This document shows positions 42,023-50,193 of a stretch of DNA of 64,000 nucleotides, piece after piece; position 1 is the first letter of the stretch; each line of letters opens with the position of its first letter. Location of the stretch: NCBI RefSeq assembly GCF_019550795.1, contig NZ_CP080545.1:3320001-3384000 (forward strand), in the 5' to 3' direction. This DNA is from Paenibacillus sp. sptzw28. Its GTDB lineage: Bacteria > Bacillota > Bacilli > Paenibacillales > Paenibacillaceae. The position numbers and the translations under genes are program-made. The notes beneath the pieces are model-generated. The model made no database searches. It saw only the letters and a program-made list of their open reading frames with translations, and was not told the origin of the DNA.

Positions 42023-43837
42023 TTGTCAGTACATAATAGTAGAATTTCCGGTTATCTTTTGGTGCATTTTATTGGGGAACAGCCTGACGGCGAGCAGGTT
42101 TATTTCTCTTACAGCGAGGACGGCCTGCATTGGAAAGACCTTAACGCGGGCCTGCCGGTGCTGCGTTCCGAACTGGGGGAAAAGGGCGTAAGGGATCCCT
42201 TTATCGTGCGCTCGCCCAAGGAGGATAAGTTTTATCTGATTGCCACGGATCTCAGCATTGCAAACGGAAAGGGCTGGTCAGCTGCGTCGAATGCCGGAAG
42301 CCGCGATATTATCATATGGGAATCCGCCGACCTGGTGCATTGGTCTTCACCTTGGGCAGTCACGCTTGGCGTACCGGGCGCGGGCTGCGTATGGGCGCCG
42401 GAGGCGATTTATGACGAAGAAGCGGACGAGTTCTTGGTGTTTTGGGCTTCTGCGACGCAGGAGCCGCATGAAAAAGAGCGGAAACAAAAAATCTACAGCG
42501 CCCGTACAAGGGATTTCCGCAGCTTTACAGAGCCTGAAAAGTATATTGAACGGGAAAACCATATCATTGATACCACGATCATTGCCCACAATGGTTCCTA
42601 CTACCGTTTTTCAAAGGATGAAACGACGAAGAATATCCGGATGGAAAAAGGTAAATCGCTGGAAAAAGACGCATTTACCAATATGAACGTTCCGGCTTTG
42701 GAGGAATTGTTAGGTGTGGAAGGCCCGCAAATTTTCAAACTGGGCGACCGTGAGGAGTGGTGCCTTATTGTGGACCGCTTTGCGGAAGGAAAGGGCTACC
42801 TCCCTCTGCTGACTTCAGATCTTGAAAGCGGTGAATTCCAGGTTCTGCCGGAAGGGTCGTTCAATTTGGGGAAAACCAAGAAACGCCACGGCGGAGTCCT
42901 CCCTATTACCGCTGCTGAATGCAGCCGCCTTCTGGCTGCGTTTGGCGATGGGCATCAGGTGCTTCCAGGGCAGTTCGCCGACCCGGATATTGCCAAGTTC
43001 GGCGACCGCTATTACCTTTATCCCACAACCGATGGCTTCACGGACTGGTCGGGTACGCAATTCCATGTGTTCTCTTCGGCTGACATGCGTAATTGGAGAG
43101 ACGAAGGCGTGATTTTGGACCTTGCGACGGAAGATGTACCCTGGGCTGTCGGCAGCGCATGGGCTCCGGCCATTGCCAGCAGAGAAGGCAAATTTTACTA
43201 TTATTTCTGTGGAAAAATGAAAAACGGTGAGAGCGCAATAGGTGTTGCGGTTGCCGAGACTCCGGTAGGTCCGTTCAGCGCCCAGCCTCAGCCACTGGTT
43301 ACCATGGAACAGATGAAGCGTCTAGGTATCGCGATGGGCCAGACCATTGATCCAGACGTATTTATTGAGGATGACGGTACGGCTTACCTGCTATTTGGAA
43401 ATGGACACCCTGCAATCGTACAGCTTGGCGAAGATATGATAAGCGTAATTGAGGATACGATGAAGAATCTTGCCGGCCTGCACGACTTCCGGGAGGCTGT
43501 CACTGTTCTGAGGCGCGGCGGGTTGTATCACTTCACGTGGTCCTGCGACGACACCGGCAGCGAGGATTACCATATTAACTACGGCACATCTGAGCATCTT
43601 TACGGACCGGTAACTTACCGCTACCCTGTTCTTGTCAAAAATAAGGAAAAAGATATGCTCGGCACCGGTCATCATTCGATTCTCCGGGGGCCAGACACCG
43701 ATAAGTACTTTATTGCTTATCACAGGTTTGTCACGCCGCTCACCCGGTTTACAGAAGGAAAAGGCTTTCATCGCGAAACCTGCATAGACCCGATCACCTT
43801 CGGCGAAGATGGGCTGATGAAGCAGGTGAAGCTGTAA
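42023..43837 (+). CDS. Cytoplasmic tandem GH43-family glycosidase
   Basis: A 604-residue protein with no signal peptide and two GH43-like five-bladed propellers. The first (1-305) has GVRDPFIVRSPKEDKFYLIA, CVWAPEAIYDEEADEFLVFW and GVEGPQIFKLGDREEWCLIV (possible base Asp and acid Glu). The second (318-604) has FADPDIAKFGDRYYLYPTTD (base Asp), SAWAPAIASREGKFYYYFCG, QTIDPDVFIEDDGTAYLLFG (pKa-tuning Asp), FREAVTVLRRGGLYHFTWSC (acid Glu) and TGHHSILRGP. GH43 enzymes release arabinose, xylose or galactose. The start is a TTG with AAGGAGG about 9 bases upstream. No transporter or regulator is adjacent. Confidence 0.85.
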   Translation: MSVHNSRISGYLLVHFIGEQPDGEQVYFSYSEDGLHWKDLNAGLPVLRSELGEKGVRDPFIVRSPKEDKFYLIATDLSIANGKGWSAASNAGSRDIIIWESADLVHWSSPWAVTLGVPGAGCVWAPEAIYDEEADEFLVFWASATQEPHEKERKQKIYSARTRDFRSFTEPEKYIERENHIIDTTIIAHNGSYYRFSKDETTKNIRMEKGKSLEKDAFTNMNVPALEELLGVEGPQIFKLGDREEWCLIVDRFAEGKGYLPLLTSDLESGEFQVLPEGSFNLGKTKKRHGGVLPITAAECSRLLAAFGDGHQVLPGQFADPDIAKFGDRYYLYPTTDGFTDWSGTQFHVFSSADMRNWRDEGVILDLATEDVPWAVGSAWAPAIASREGKFYYYFCGKMKNGESAIGVAVAETPVGPFSAQPQPLVTMEQMKRLGIAMGQTIDPDVFIEDDGTAYLLFGNGHPAIVQLGEDMISVIEDTMKNLAGLHDFREAVTVLRRGGLYHFTWSCDDTGSEDYHINYGTSEHLYGPVTYRYPVLVKNKEKDMLGTGHHSILRGPDTDKYFIAYHRFVTPLTRFTEGKGFHRETCIDPITFGEDGLMKQVKL

Positions 43838-43860
43838 AGGATGTTGCGGCCTCAATAATA

Positions 43861-43912
43861 GAAACAGCGGCAGCCATGGACGAAAAACTTCATCCTGGAC
43901 TGCCGTTTATTA
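43861..43912 (+). terminator. Hairpin after the GH43 gene
   Basis: CGGCAGCCA pairs with TGGACTGCCG (one bulge) and is followed by TTTATTATTGG on the plus strand, about 25 bases after the stop codon. Confidence 0.5.
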
Positions 43913-43975
43913 TTGGCTATCGTCCCGGGTCGTACAAATGACCAAAGAAGAATAGGCCGCAATAGTAAAAGTACG

Positions 43976-44022
43976 AAGGGCTGATTAACCAAAGTCTTTC
44001 CAGGCCTCGGGATCAGCCCTTT
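43976..44022 (-). terminator. Hairpin after the NlpC/P60 gene
   Basis: Stem AAGGGCTGAT/ATCAGCCCTT with a 26-base loop, 24 bases after the stop codon. The T run on the minus strand is weak. Confidence 0.45.
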
Positions 44023-44045
44023 CGTTTACGAATCGTTATTGACGG

Positions 44046-45029
44046 TTAGAGTACTCGTTTGGCATACAAGAACATCCTCTGCCAATAAGCGGAATTGATG
44101 TCCGTGATCTGCACGCCGTCTTTGGGGGCTGGACATGAATGGAGCATCTTCCCGCCGCCCATATAGATGCCTACGTGACCGGGCGTCTCGTCGCTGTTGA
44201 AGCGGCCGGGTACGGTGAAGAACATTAAGTCGCCTTTCTGGAGTTGATCGCGAGAGACGGATTTGCCTTCTTGCGCTTGTTCGCGCGCCGTGCGCGGCAG
44301 CGAGACGCCGACTTTGTCGAACAAATACCGGACGAACGATGAGCAATCGAAGGTGCCCGTCTCGTCATAATTGCCCGTGCCGAACTCGTAACGGACGCCC
44401 AAATATTTACGCCCATCCTCAATGACCGTATCCGCATCGCCTGCCGAAGCGATCTTCAACATGCCGCCTCTGCCTGGCGAAACCTGTGCATCAGCGAACG
44501 GCATCACACCCCCTGTAGCCCGAGACTTTCCCGCTACCGCACGCTGCATGAACGAGATACTGCCGCCGCGCGATTGCATGGTCAACTCCGGGGCAAACAA
44601 GGACCTCAATGCCGAGACGGGAATGTACAACTGATTGCTCTCTTTGATCGCAGGCGCCGACATCTGAAGCTTCTTTCCCGCCTTGGTACCCGCGCTCTCG
44701 CCCGTACGAAATTTCCAGATCGGATCGTGCTCGCCAATGCCGTATGAACCGTCGCGCAGCCATACGCCATGATAATTGGCAGTTCGGGCTACGTCGCTTA
44801 AGGAGACGTACCCGGTATTGTGAATCGTTCTGACTGGCACTAAGCTAGTCTGCGAGCGATTCGGGTCGCGTGTCTCGTCGACCGAGCGTACATGTTCGGG
44901 CCTCGAATGTTTCTTCAAGTCGCGGGTAACGCCGGGGTTGTTGACGCAGGCGCTTATCCCCACAACCAGAATGACGGCGGGCAACCATGCCCGAGTACCT
45001 TGCTGGACAGGCTTAAGAAATTTACGCAT
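44046..45029 (-). CDS. NlpC/P60-family cell-wall endopeptidase (lipoprotein)
   Basis: A 327-residue exported peptidase. A basic start and hydrophobic stretch end in a lipobox (VGISAC, Cys28). The middle (about 65-165) resembles a copper-amine-oxidase-like N-terminal domain repeat (TGYVSLSDVARTANYHGVWL, YIPVSALRSLFAPELTMQSR). The C-terminal NlpC/P60 domain has catalytic Cys229 (TFDCSSFV), His285 (PGHVGIYMG) and His297 (MLHSCPAP). It probably cuts gamma-D-Glu-diaminopimelate bonds in peptidoglycan. GGAGG lies about 13 bases before the ATG. Confidence 0.88.
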   Translation of the reverse strand: MRKFLKPVQQGTRAWLPAVILVVGISACVNNPGVTRDLKKHSRPEHVRSVDETRDPNRSQTSLVPVRTIHNTGYVSLSDVARTANYHGVWLRDGSYGIGEHDPIWKFRTGESAGTKAGKKLQMSAPAIKESNQLYIPVSALRSLFAPELTMQSRGGSISFMQRAVAGKSRATGGVMPFADAQVSPGRGGMLKIASAGDADTVIEDGRKYLGVRYEFGTGNYDETGTFDCSSFVRYLFDKVGVSLPRTAREQAQEGKSVSRDQLQKGDLMFFTVPGRFNSDETPGHVGIYMGGGKMLHSCPAPKDGVQITDINSAYWQRMFLYAKRVL

Positions 45030-45287
45030 CTGAAACTTTTCGCCTCCACTTGAGGGAATGGATATTCATCCCTTATGATGTTCCAGTAACCAATATTTAT
45101 ACAGAAACCGCCTCCTTGCGCGGGAGTGAGGCGCAAAAGGGTGCAGTAGAGCCGCATGCTTATAATCCAACTTTGCCATCCTCAATATTCTGGTAATTGC
45201 GTAATAAAGAAAGCCGTCATTTACACGGCAGTTAATGAGATCAAGTGCGCAAACGGCGAAAAGCGTGTTCGATAATGTCTAAAGTAA

Positions 45288-45317
45288 ATAAAACAGCCGC
45301 GGTTATTCACCGCGGCT
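45288..45317 (-). terminator. Terminator of the ECF/LiaF-like operon
   Basis: Perfect stem AGCCGCGGT/ACCGCGGCT with a short loop, followed by GTTTTATTTACTTT on the minus strand, about 50 bases after the stop codon at 45364. Confidence 0.8.
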
Positions 45318-45363
45318 CCTGCTTACCCAACTTATTCCTAAACGACATGTATCTGCTCTAATG

Positions 45364-46002
45364 CTATCTACGCTCTACCTGCACATCCCGCGGAAGCACA
45401 ACCGTAACATTCATCCACGGATAATAAGAATCGATCCCACTCTTTGACGGCAGCTGCTTGATCTGCACATACATCGTATCGCCGGTTGAGTGCAGAGAAA
45501 CGATCTGGTTCTTGTCCAACGGAACCGGTTGTTCGCCCGCTTTAATCCGTTCACGGAATGTACCGAAAACCTGAACCGAACGGTCCGCTGATTTGTCGAT
45601 TTTTATGTCTTGATTCGACGATTGCACAATAACCTTCCTCACGCCGTCACCCAACGCTTCCTTAACCGTTGGAAGGTCCTTCGTCGCTTCCGTTACCCTC
45701 AGCATCGAGCGAATTTCCTCCGTAGCCCCGATCGACGTTAATAAGGTGAACCCGAAGCACCCAAGGCAAATCACGCCGACGAAGAATAAGCTCAAGAAAT
45801 CGTATTGAATCACGCTATTCTCTTTGCCGGAAAAAAACAAGTAGACGATGATTTCCAGTCCCAGAAGGACAAAAATAACCGGCCACCAAGCTATAAATGC
45901 ATCAAACGCCTGCATTCCCTTCCACTGAGAGGCAAACAAAATGATCCCCAGTAAAATTAAAGATAACCCCATCGATAAAGTGCCTACCCGCCATTTTCTC
46001 AT
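45364..46002 (-). CDS. LiaF/DUF5668-like membrane protein
   Basis: A 212-residue protein. Three membrane segments lie at about 9-27, 36-55 and 68-90; the opening MGLSLILLGIILFASQW and WWPVIFVLLGLEII match the LiaF_TM/DUF5668 fold. The C-terminal half (about 105-212) is an extracytoplasmic beta-rich domain like those of LiaF or PspC-like proteins, which sense envelope stress. It overlaps the upstream gene by four bases and is the last of four genes with a sigma and anti-sigma factor. Confidence 0.8.
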   Translation of the reverse strand: MRKWRVGTLSMGLSLILLGIILFASQWKGMQAFDAFIAWWPVIFVLLGLEIIVYLFFSGKENSVIQYDFLSLFFVGVICLGCFGFTLLTSIGATEEIRSMLRVTEATKDLPTVKEALGDGVRKVIVQSSNQDIKIDKSADRSVQVFGTFRERIKAGEQPVPLDKNQIVSLHSTGDTMYVQIKQLPSKSGIDSYYPWMNVTVVLPRDVQVERR

Positions 46003-47087
46003 CTGCCTTCCCCCTTCCTCTTTTTGCTTCCAAACAGCAGACGAAGTCCGCCCCCGATCAATATGACGGATACGACAAAGGTTTGAAAATATTGGTGGAA
46101 CAACGAGGAAACGTTTATCTTTGGAATCATCCGATCCAATACCCTAAGCAGCATCTCATCGGTCACGTGATACAGCCCCAGCACAAGAAGCACAATTCCC
46201 ACCCACTTTTGGTTATGGACCAGCCATTCCACGAAAGGCACATCCTTCAGCTCCTCACGCCCTTGCTTGGAAATTTGCTGCAAAGCGTCGAAGAAGCTGT
46301 AGAACCATAGAATCGGTATGACAAACAGGAAGATCGACAGCCTCAGAACATCCATAATATAAATGGAGAACAGGAAGGCCGCCATCAGCTGAAGTCCCCG
46401 CTTTTGCAAGCCGAGGTACATGTGGCCGGCTCCTGGAACAATAGAAAGGAACATAGCGATCATTTTGCTCTTCTTCCCGTCGCTGCGGCTTTCCTGGAAG
46501 TCTTCGAAGAAAGTACGGTCCATCAACGCATCTCCGCGCTGCTTCCGGTTCAGCTGCTGAACACAGTCGGACATGGCGTACAGCCATATGATGGGCAGCA
46601 CGAAGAGAAACGCGAGAAACTCACTTCTAGCGGTCGTTACGGCAATGAAAAACACCATGGCCAGCAATCCGAAAAAAGCGATTAAGAAAGACAGCCCCCG
46701 CTGCATCAATCCAAGATGAAAATGGCCGAGTCCCGGGATTATCGAAAGAAGGATCGTCGGAAACCGGTCGTTGTCAGCGCGCGGTGGCACTGGAGTCAAT
46801 TCATCGACTGACGAAACGTTAGCGGCCGATGACGGTACTCGCCCTCTTACGAGATAAATGACCATATCGATCAAGTTAACGACTCCGATAAGAAAAGCGA
46901 TAATGAGTAGTAAAACAATAAATTCTTCGTCGTGTCCCCCTGAGACAAGCAGTAAAAAGATCAGAGCGACAGGTCCAAAAAAACCGCACCCGTACATTAC
47001 CGCACGCACAAACCGATTCAAATATAAGTGCCCCAAGCCGGGGATAAAAGACAGCAGCAGCGCCGTCATCGGATTTTTAGGCTGCAT
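45999..47087 (-). CDS. Membrane protein with three TM2-like repeats
   Basis: A 362-residue polytopic protein. The motif LSFIPGLGHLYLNRFVRAVM recurs as LSIIPGLGHFHLGLMQRGLS (residue about 112) and LSIVPGAGHMYLGLQKRGLQ (about 212), each followed by helices and an LIDM or LxWxY segment, as in TM2/DUF5683 proteins. The C-terminal third (about 290-362) resembles the membrane part of LiaF. Function unknown; within an ECF-sigma operon it may contribute to stress sensing. It abuts the anti-sigma gene (stop and start share one base) and overlaps the LiaF-like gene by four bases. Confidence 0.78.
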   Translation of the reverse strand: MQPKNPMTALLLSFIPGLGHLYLNRFVRAVMYGCGFFGPVALIFLLLVSGGHDEEFIVLLLIIAFLIGVVNLIDMVIYLVRGRVPSSAANVSSVDELTPVPPRADNDRFPTILLSIIPGLGHFHLGLMQRGLSFLIAFFGLLAMVFFIAVTTARSEFLAFLFVLPIIWLYAMSDCVQQLNRKQRGDALMDRTFFEDFQESRSDGKKSKMIAMFLSIVPGAGHMYLGLQKRGLQLMAAFLFSIYIMDVLRLSIFLFVIPILWFYSFFDALQQISKQGREELKDVPFVEWLVHNQKWVGIVLLVLGLYHVTDEMLLRVLDRMIPKINVSSLFHQYFQTFVVSVILIGGGLRLLFGSKKRKGEGR

Positions 47088-47602
47088 TAGCGGGTTCCCC
47101 CTTTTTCATGTTTAGGCTGGATTGAATCCAGCATGACGATGGTTTTTTCCATAATGATTTGAGATACGGACGACCGGATCTCCCCCTGCTCGGCCTCGGA
47201 CGCTTCTATATTCGTCTCCGCTTTCCCAACCCGTTCCGCCAACGTCTGGAATGCGCCTGTTCCCATCAGCAGGAACGTAATGGCCGCCGCAACCGCATAA
47301 TGAAACAGAGGATTCCTGGTATATGATTTTCCGGTTGATTTCTTGCCTGACGAATCCGGACTTAAGGAGAGCGGAGCGATTTCTGCAGACCCAATATGCT
47401 GCATTACCACCTCCGCCATATCGGCTTGAGCTTCTTTCGTAAGCGTTGGGAAGGAATCTTCGGCATTCAGTTCTAAGGACTGCATATACCGTGCAAGACA
47501 ATGATCGCACGTGCCTAGATGGGTTTCATAAGCCTGCCGCTCCTCATTCGAGAGCTCCTGCCTGACATACCGGGTCCATTGTTCCAACGAATAATGACTC
47601 AT
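47087..47602 (-). CDS. Anti-sigma factor with zinc-binding (ZAS/zf-HC2) motif
   Basis: A 171-residue single-pass protein. The cytoplasmic N-terminus has the H-x3-C-x2-C motif (ETHLGTCDHCLARYMQ) typical of RsiW-type anti-sigma factors; a membrane segment lies at about 103-121 (FHYAVAAAITFLLMGTGAF); the short extracytoplasmic end follows. The start at 47602 overlaps the sigma stop codon, so expression is coupled. An ATG two codons earlier (47608) is also possible but sits close to the ribosome-binding site. It should hold the adjacent ECF sigma factor inactive. Confidence 0.88.
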   Translation of the reverse strand: MSHYSLEQWTRYVRQELSNEERQAYETHLGTCDHCLARYMQSLELNAEDSFPTLTKEAQADMAEVVMQHIGSAEIAPLSLSPDSSGKKSTGKSYTRNPLFHYAVAAAITFLLMGTGAFQTLAERVGKAETNIEASEAEQGEIRSSVSQIIMEKTIVMLDSIQPKHEKGGTR

Positions 47603-48168
47603 CTCCATTCATCCTCCCTCCAATGCTTGCGAATCCACTGCTTGGCACGATACAGCTTCGATTCCACCGTTTTTAAGGTGACGCCCTGCTCTACGGCAAT
47701 TTCCTGATAGCTCTTATCCTCAATATAAAAGGCAACCAGCACGTCACGATAATTGTCCGGTATCTCGTCCAGATACTCCCGAATACGCTGCCGTCTGTGC
47801 TTATACATCACTTCGTCCTCTACCGTTTTCGTCAGCTCCATCGGAAGAAGCAGCTCCGGTTCATCGCTCAGCTGCTCCCGCTTCCGTTCCCGCGATCTTT
47901 TGTAATCTATCGCTTTGTTAACGGTAATTCGCGTAATCCATGTTTTAAAGCCTTGATGCTGGTACTGAGGGAGAGAAGCATAGATTTTCAACAGCGCTTC
48001 CTGTGTTAAATCTTCAGCGTCGTTGGTCGAATGCAGTACCGAATAGGCAACTTGGTATAAATAGGTGTTGTATTTGTTCATAATTAAGCGAAATGATTGC
48101 ACATCGCCGGCTAATATGCGTTCGATCCACTCTGTTTCCTCTGAAATGGTCCTCCCCCTCCTCTCCAA
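47599..48168 (-). CDS. ECF sigma factor (SigW/SigV-like)
   Basis: A sigma-70-family protein: region 2 RLIMNKYNTYLYQVAYSVLH and DLTQEALLKIYASLPQYQHQ; region 4 DNYRDVLVAFYIEDKSYQEI with the HTH EQGVTLKTVESKLYRAKQWI. Length 189 from a TTG at 48168, which has no ribosome-binding site; the first seven residues (MERRGRT) would be translated from the GGAGGGGGAGG itself. An ATT at 48147, 9 bases after a perfect GGAGG, would give ISEETEWIERILAGDV, the usual family opening (182 residues). The operon continues with anti-sigma, TM2-like and LiaF-like genes. Confidence 0.88.
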   Translation of the reverse strand: MERRGRTISEETEWIERILAGDVQSFRLIMNKYNTYLYQVAYSVLHSTNDAEDLTQEALLKIYASLPQYQHQGFKTWITRITVNKAIDYKRSRERKREQLSDEPELLLPMELTKTVEDEVMYKHRRQRIREYLDEIPDNYRDVLVAFYIEDKSYQEIAVEQGVTLKTVESKLYRAKQWIRKHWREDEWR

Positions 48169-48239
48169 ACTAATAGACGCATCTGCGTCGTTAAACTACT
48201 GCACCTGTACAACTTATTTTCTAAAAAAATTATATACTA

Positions 48240-48272
48240 AAAAAAGGAAAAGAGCTGCCAAATAGCAGCTCT
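48240..48272 (-). terminator. Terminator after the YesN-like regulator
   Basis: Perfect stem AGAGCTGC/GCAGCTCT with a 6-base loop, followed by TTTTCCTTTTTTT on the minus strand. It lies upstream of the sigma gene and downstream of the response regulator gene (stop at 48568) and a VOC remnant. Confidence 0.75.
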
Positions 48273-48411
48273 GCCTTACCGGCGCGTTTTTTTCGCTTGT
48301 ATATCAAAGAATCGCCCGGATCAGGACGATTCCGCATCACAATATCTCAGCATTAAGTTCGATCATAGGTCATCACCCAGCAAACGCCGTTTGAGCATTT
48401 TACGGTCGTGT

Positions 48412-48508
48412 TTATTCCGATTCATGAAGTAAGGGCTGGACATACTCAACATTCAAACCATCAGGTTGCTTTACAAACATAATCCAACTCCCTGGGAAGT
48501 AAAAGAAT
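48412..48508 (-). pseudogene. Possible VOC-protein C-terminal remnant
   Basis: A minus-strand frame reads FPGSWIMFVKQPDGLNVEYV and ends QPLLHESE-stop. The pattern resembles the last strand of glyoxalase-like (VOC) proteins (FxxDPDGxxxEFxQ). No start and no more of the family is present upstream. Weak evidence. Confidence 0.3.
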
Positions 48509-48567
48509 AATTAGAACAGATCTCATTTATGATTAAATATTTACACATTCCTAAGCTGCCGACCGGT

Positions 48568-50193
48568 TCATTCCATCAGATAGTCCGACGGGCTTTTACC
48601 GGAAATCATCTTGAACACCTGACTGAAGTAAGTCGGATTGTTGTATCCAACCATTTCGCTGACCTCATAGACCATGTAGCGGCCTGACTCGAGATATTGG
48701 ATCGCTTTCCTGATCCGGTAGCGGTTCAAGTAGCTGACGAAGTTCTCTCCTGTTACCCGCTTGAACAGCTGGCTTAAATATTTCGGATGAACGTACAGCT
48801 CCTTCGCGATGGAAGCAAAGCTGATCTCCTCATTGTAATGGGCTTCCACATAGTTCTTGACGCTATCGATCAGACGATTGCCCTTTTTCGCCGACAGCTC
48901 CTGTCCGGCCGCTCGGAGCCACTCGCAGATCAAGCCGTCTATCCAGCCGGTTAACCCATCCAGTGTGTAATGCTGCTGAATATCTTTTAAAAATTGGGAC
49001 ATCGTATGCGGCGGCGATACCAGCGGGAAATGATCGTTCCAGAAATATAGCAGTGAGCTGAACAACCCGACGCAAACGGTCTGAACGTCGGCAATCGAGC
49101 TGCCCGACTCCTCCTGAAGCCGTGATCGGATTTGGGTCCATTTCTCAGCTGCCTTGCCGAGTTCCTTGCCGGCGAGCGCTTCCGTCCATTGCTTCAGTGT
49201 ATAAGCGTAGTCGTCGATTGCCGCATGCATGCCGCCGTACTCCTCGTAAGGATACACCCTGCCCGTTCCCTGAAACTCCGCAGCCTCCAGAGCCTCCCGG
49301 CTTTCAAGATACGAATCGAGAAAATCGGAAAGTTCCCGCTTGACCGCACCAATGCCGGCGTTAGCTTCAATCTTGAGGTAATTGGTGATTTTGGCCATTG
49401 CTTTCCCGGAAAAGCTCTCGGCAAAACGCTGCATTCGGTCGTGTCCCTTATCCGATAACTCACACAGCAGTAGAACGAATAGCTGGTCCGAATATTCAAG
49501 GGCATAGCCCTGCAGCCCGGATACCGAACCGAGCTCTTCGAGAAGCGTCTCCCGAACGATATTCCCGGCACCGAATTTGAGCAGCTGCCAGTCTCTTTCT
49601 TTCAGCTTCGTCAGGAATGCGGGACGAACGATTTGCAGGCTGATGGCCAGGATCTCCCGGGGCTTCGGAATCTCCAAATACTCCAGCCGCTCGCCCGATA
49701 TCTCACCCGGACGAAACCGCGTGGACAGCAGCTCAAGCAGGAATTTCTCCCGCAAATAAGGCAGCATCCGTCCGATTTCCAGCTTGTATCGCTCCTCCAG
49801 CTGCCGTTTCCGCTCGGACACATCGAGCTCCATCAGCAGTTGGCCGAGCACGGATTCGATCTCGTCGACACTGGCCGGCTTGAGCAGAAAATGATTGACG
49901 CCCCAGCGCATCGCCTGCCTTGCATTCTCGAATTCCTCGTAGCCGCTGAGGATGATGATCGGCAGGTCCGGATTTTCACGGCGAAGCGCTTGCGTTAGCT
50001 CAAGCCCGTTCATGCCGGGCATGTACACATCTGTCATCACAAGATCAGGCCGGAATTCCCGGTAAAAGGCCAGCGCGTCGCTGCCGTTCCCCGCCGTACC
50101 GGCAATGCGAAGATTCAGCTTATCCCAGCCGACATGCTGCGTAAGCGCCCTGATCGTATACGGTTCATCGTCAACAAGGAGAATCGATCTCAT
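48568..50193 (-). CDS. Response regulator with AraC-type output (YesN-like)
   Basis: A 541-residue regulator. The receiver domain (1-122) has the acidic pocket LLVDDEP, phospho-Asp in LVMTDVYMPGMNG and Lys in FLLKPAS. A long middle region (about 130-430) of unknown fold follows. The C-terminus has the double HTH IADVQ..., EISFASIAKELYVHPKYLSQ and YMVYEVSEMVGYNNPTYFSQ, ending GKSPSDYLME. It overlaps the kinase gene by four bases. It probably activates the upstream sugar-transport genes in the same operon. Confidence 0.92.
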   Translation of the reverse strand: MRSILLVDDEPYTIRALTQHVGWDKLNLRIAGTAGNGSDALAFYREFRPDLVMTDVYMPGMNGLELTQALRRENPDLPIIILSGYEEFENARQAMRWGVNHFLLKPASVDEIESVLGQLLMELDVSERKRQLEERYKLEIGRMLPYLREKFLLELLSTRFRPGEISGERLEYLEIPKPREILAISLQIVRPAFLTKLKERDWQLLKFGAGNIVRETLLEELGSVSGLQGYALEYSDQLFVLLLCELSDKGHDRMQRFAESFSGKAMAKITNYLKIEANAGIGAVKRELSDFLDSYLESREALEAAEFQGTGRVYPYEEYGGMHAAIDDYAYTLKQWTEALAGKELGKAAEKWTQIRSRLQEESGSSIADVQTVCVGLFSSLLYFWNDHFPLVSPPHTMSQFLKDIQQHYTLDGLTGWIDGLICEWLRAAGQELSAKKGNRLIDSVKNYVEAHYNEEISFASIAKELYVHPKYLSQLFKRVTGENFVSYLNRYRIRKAIQYLESGRYMVYEVSEMVGYNNPTYFSQVFKMISGKSPSDYLME

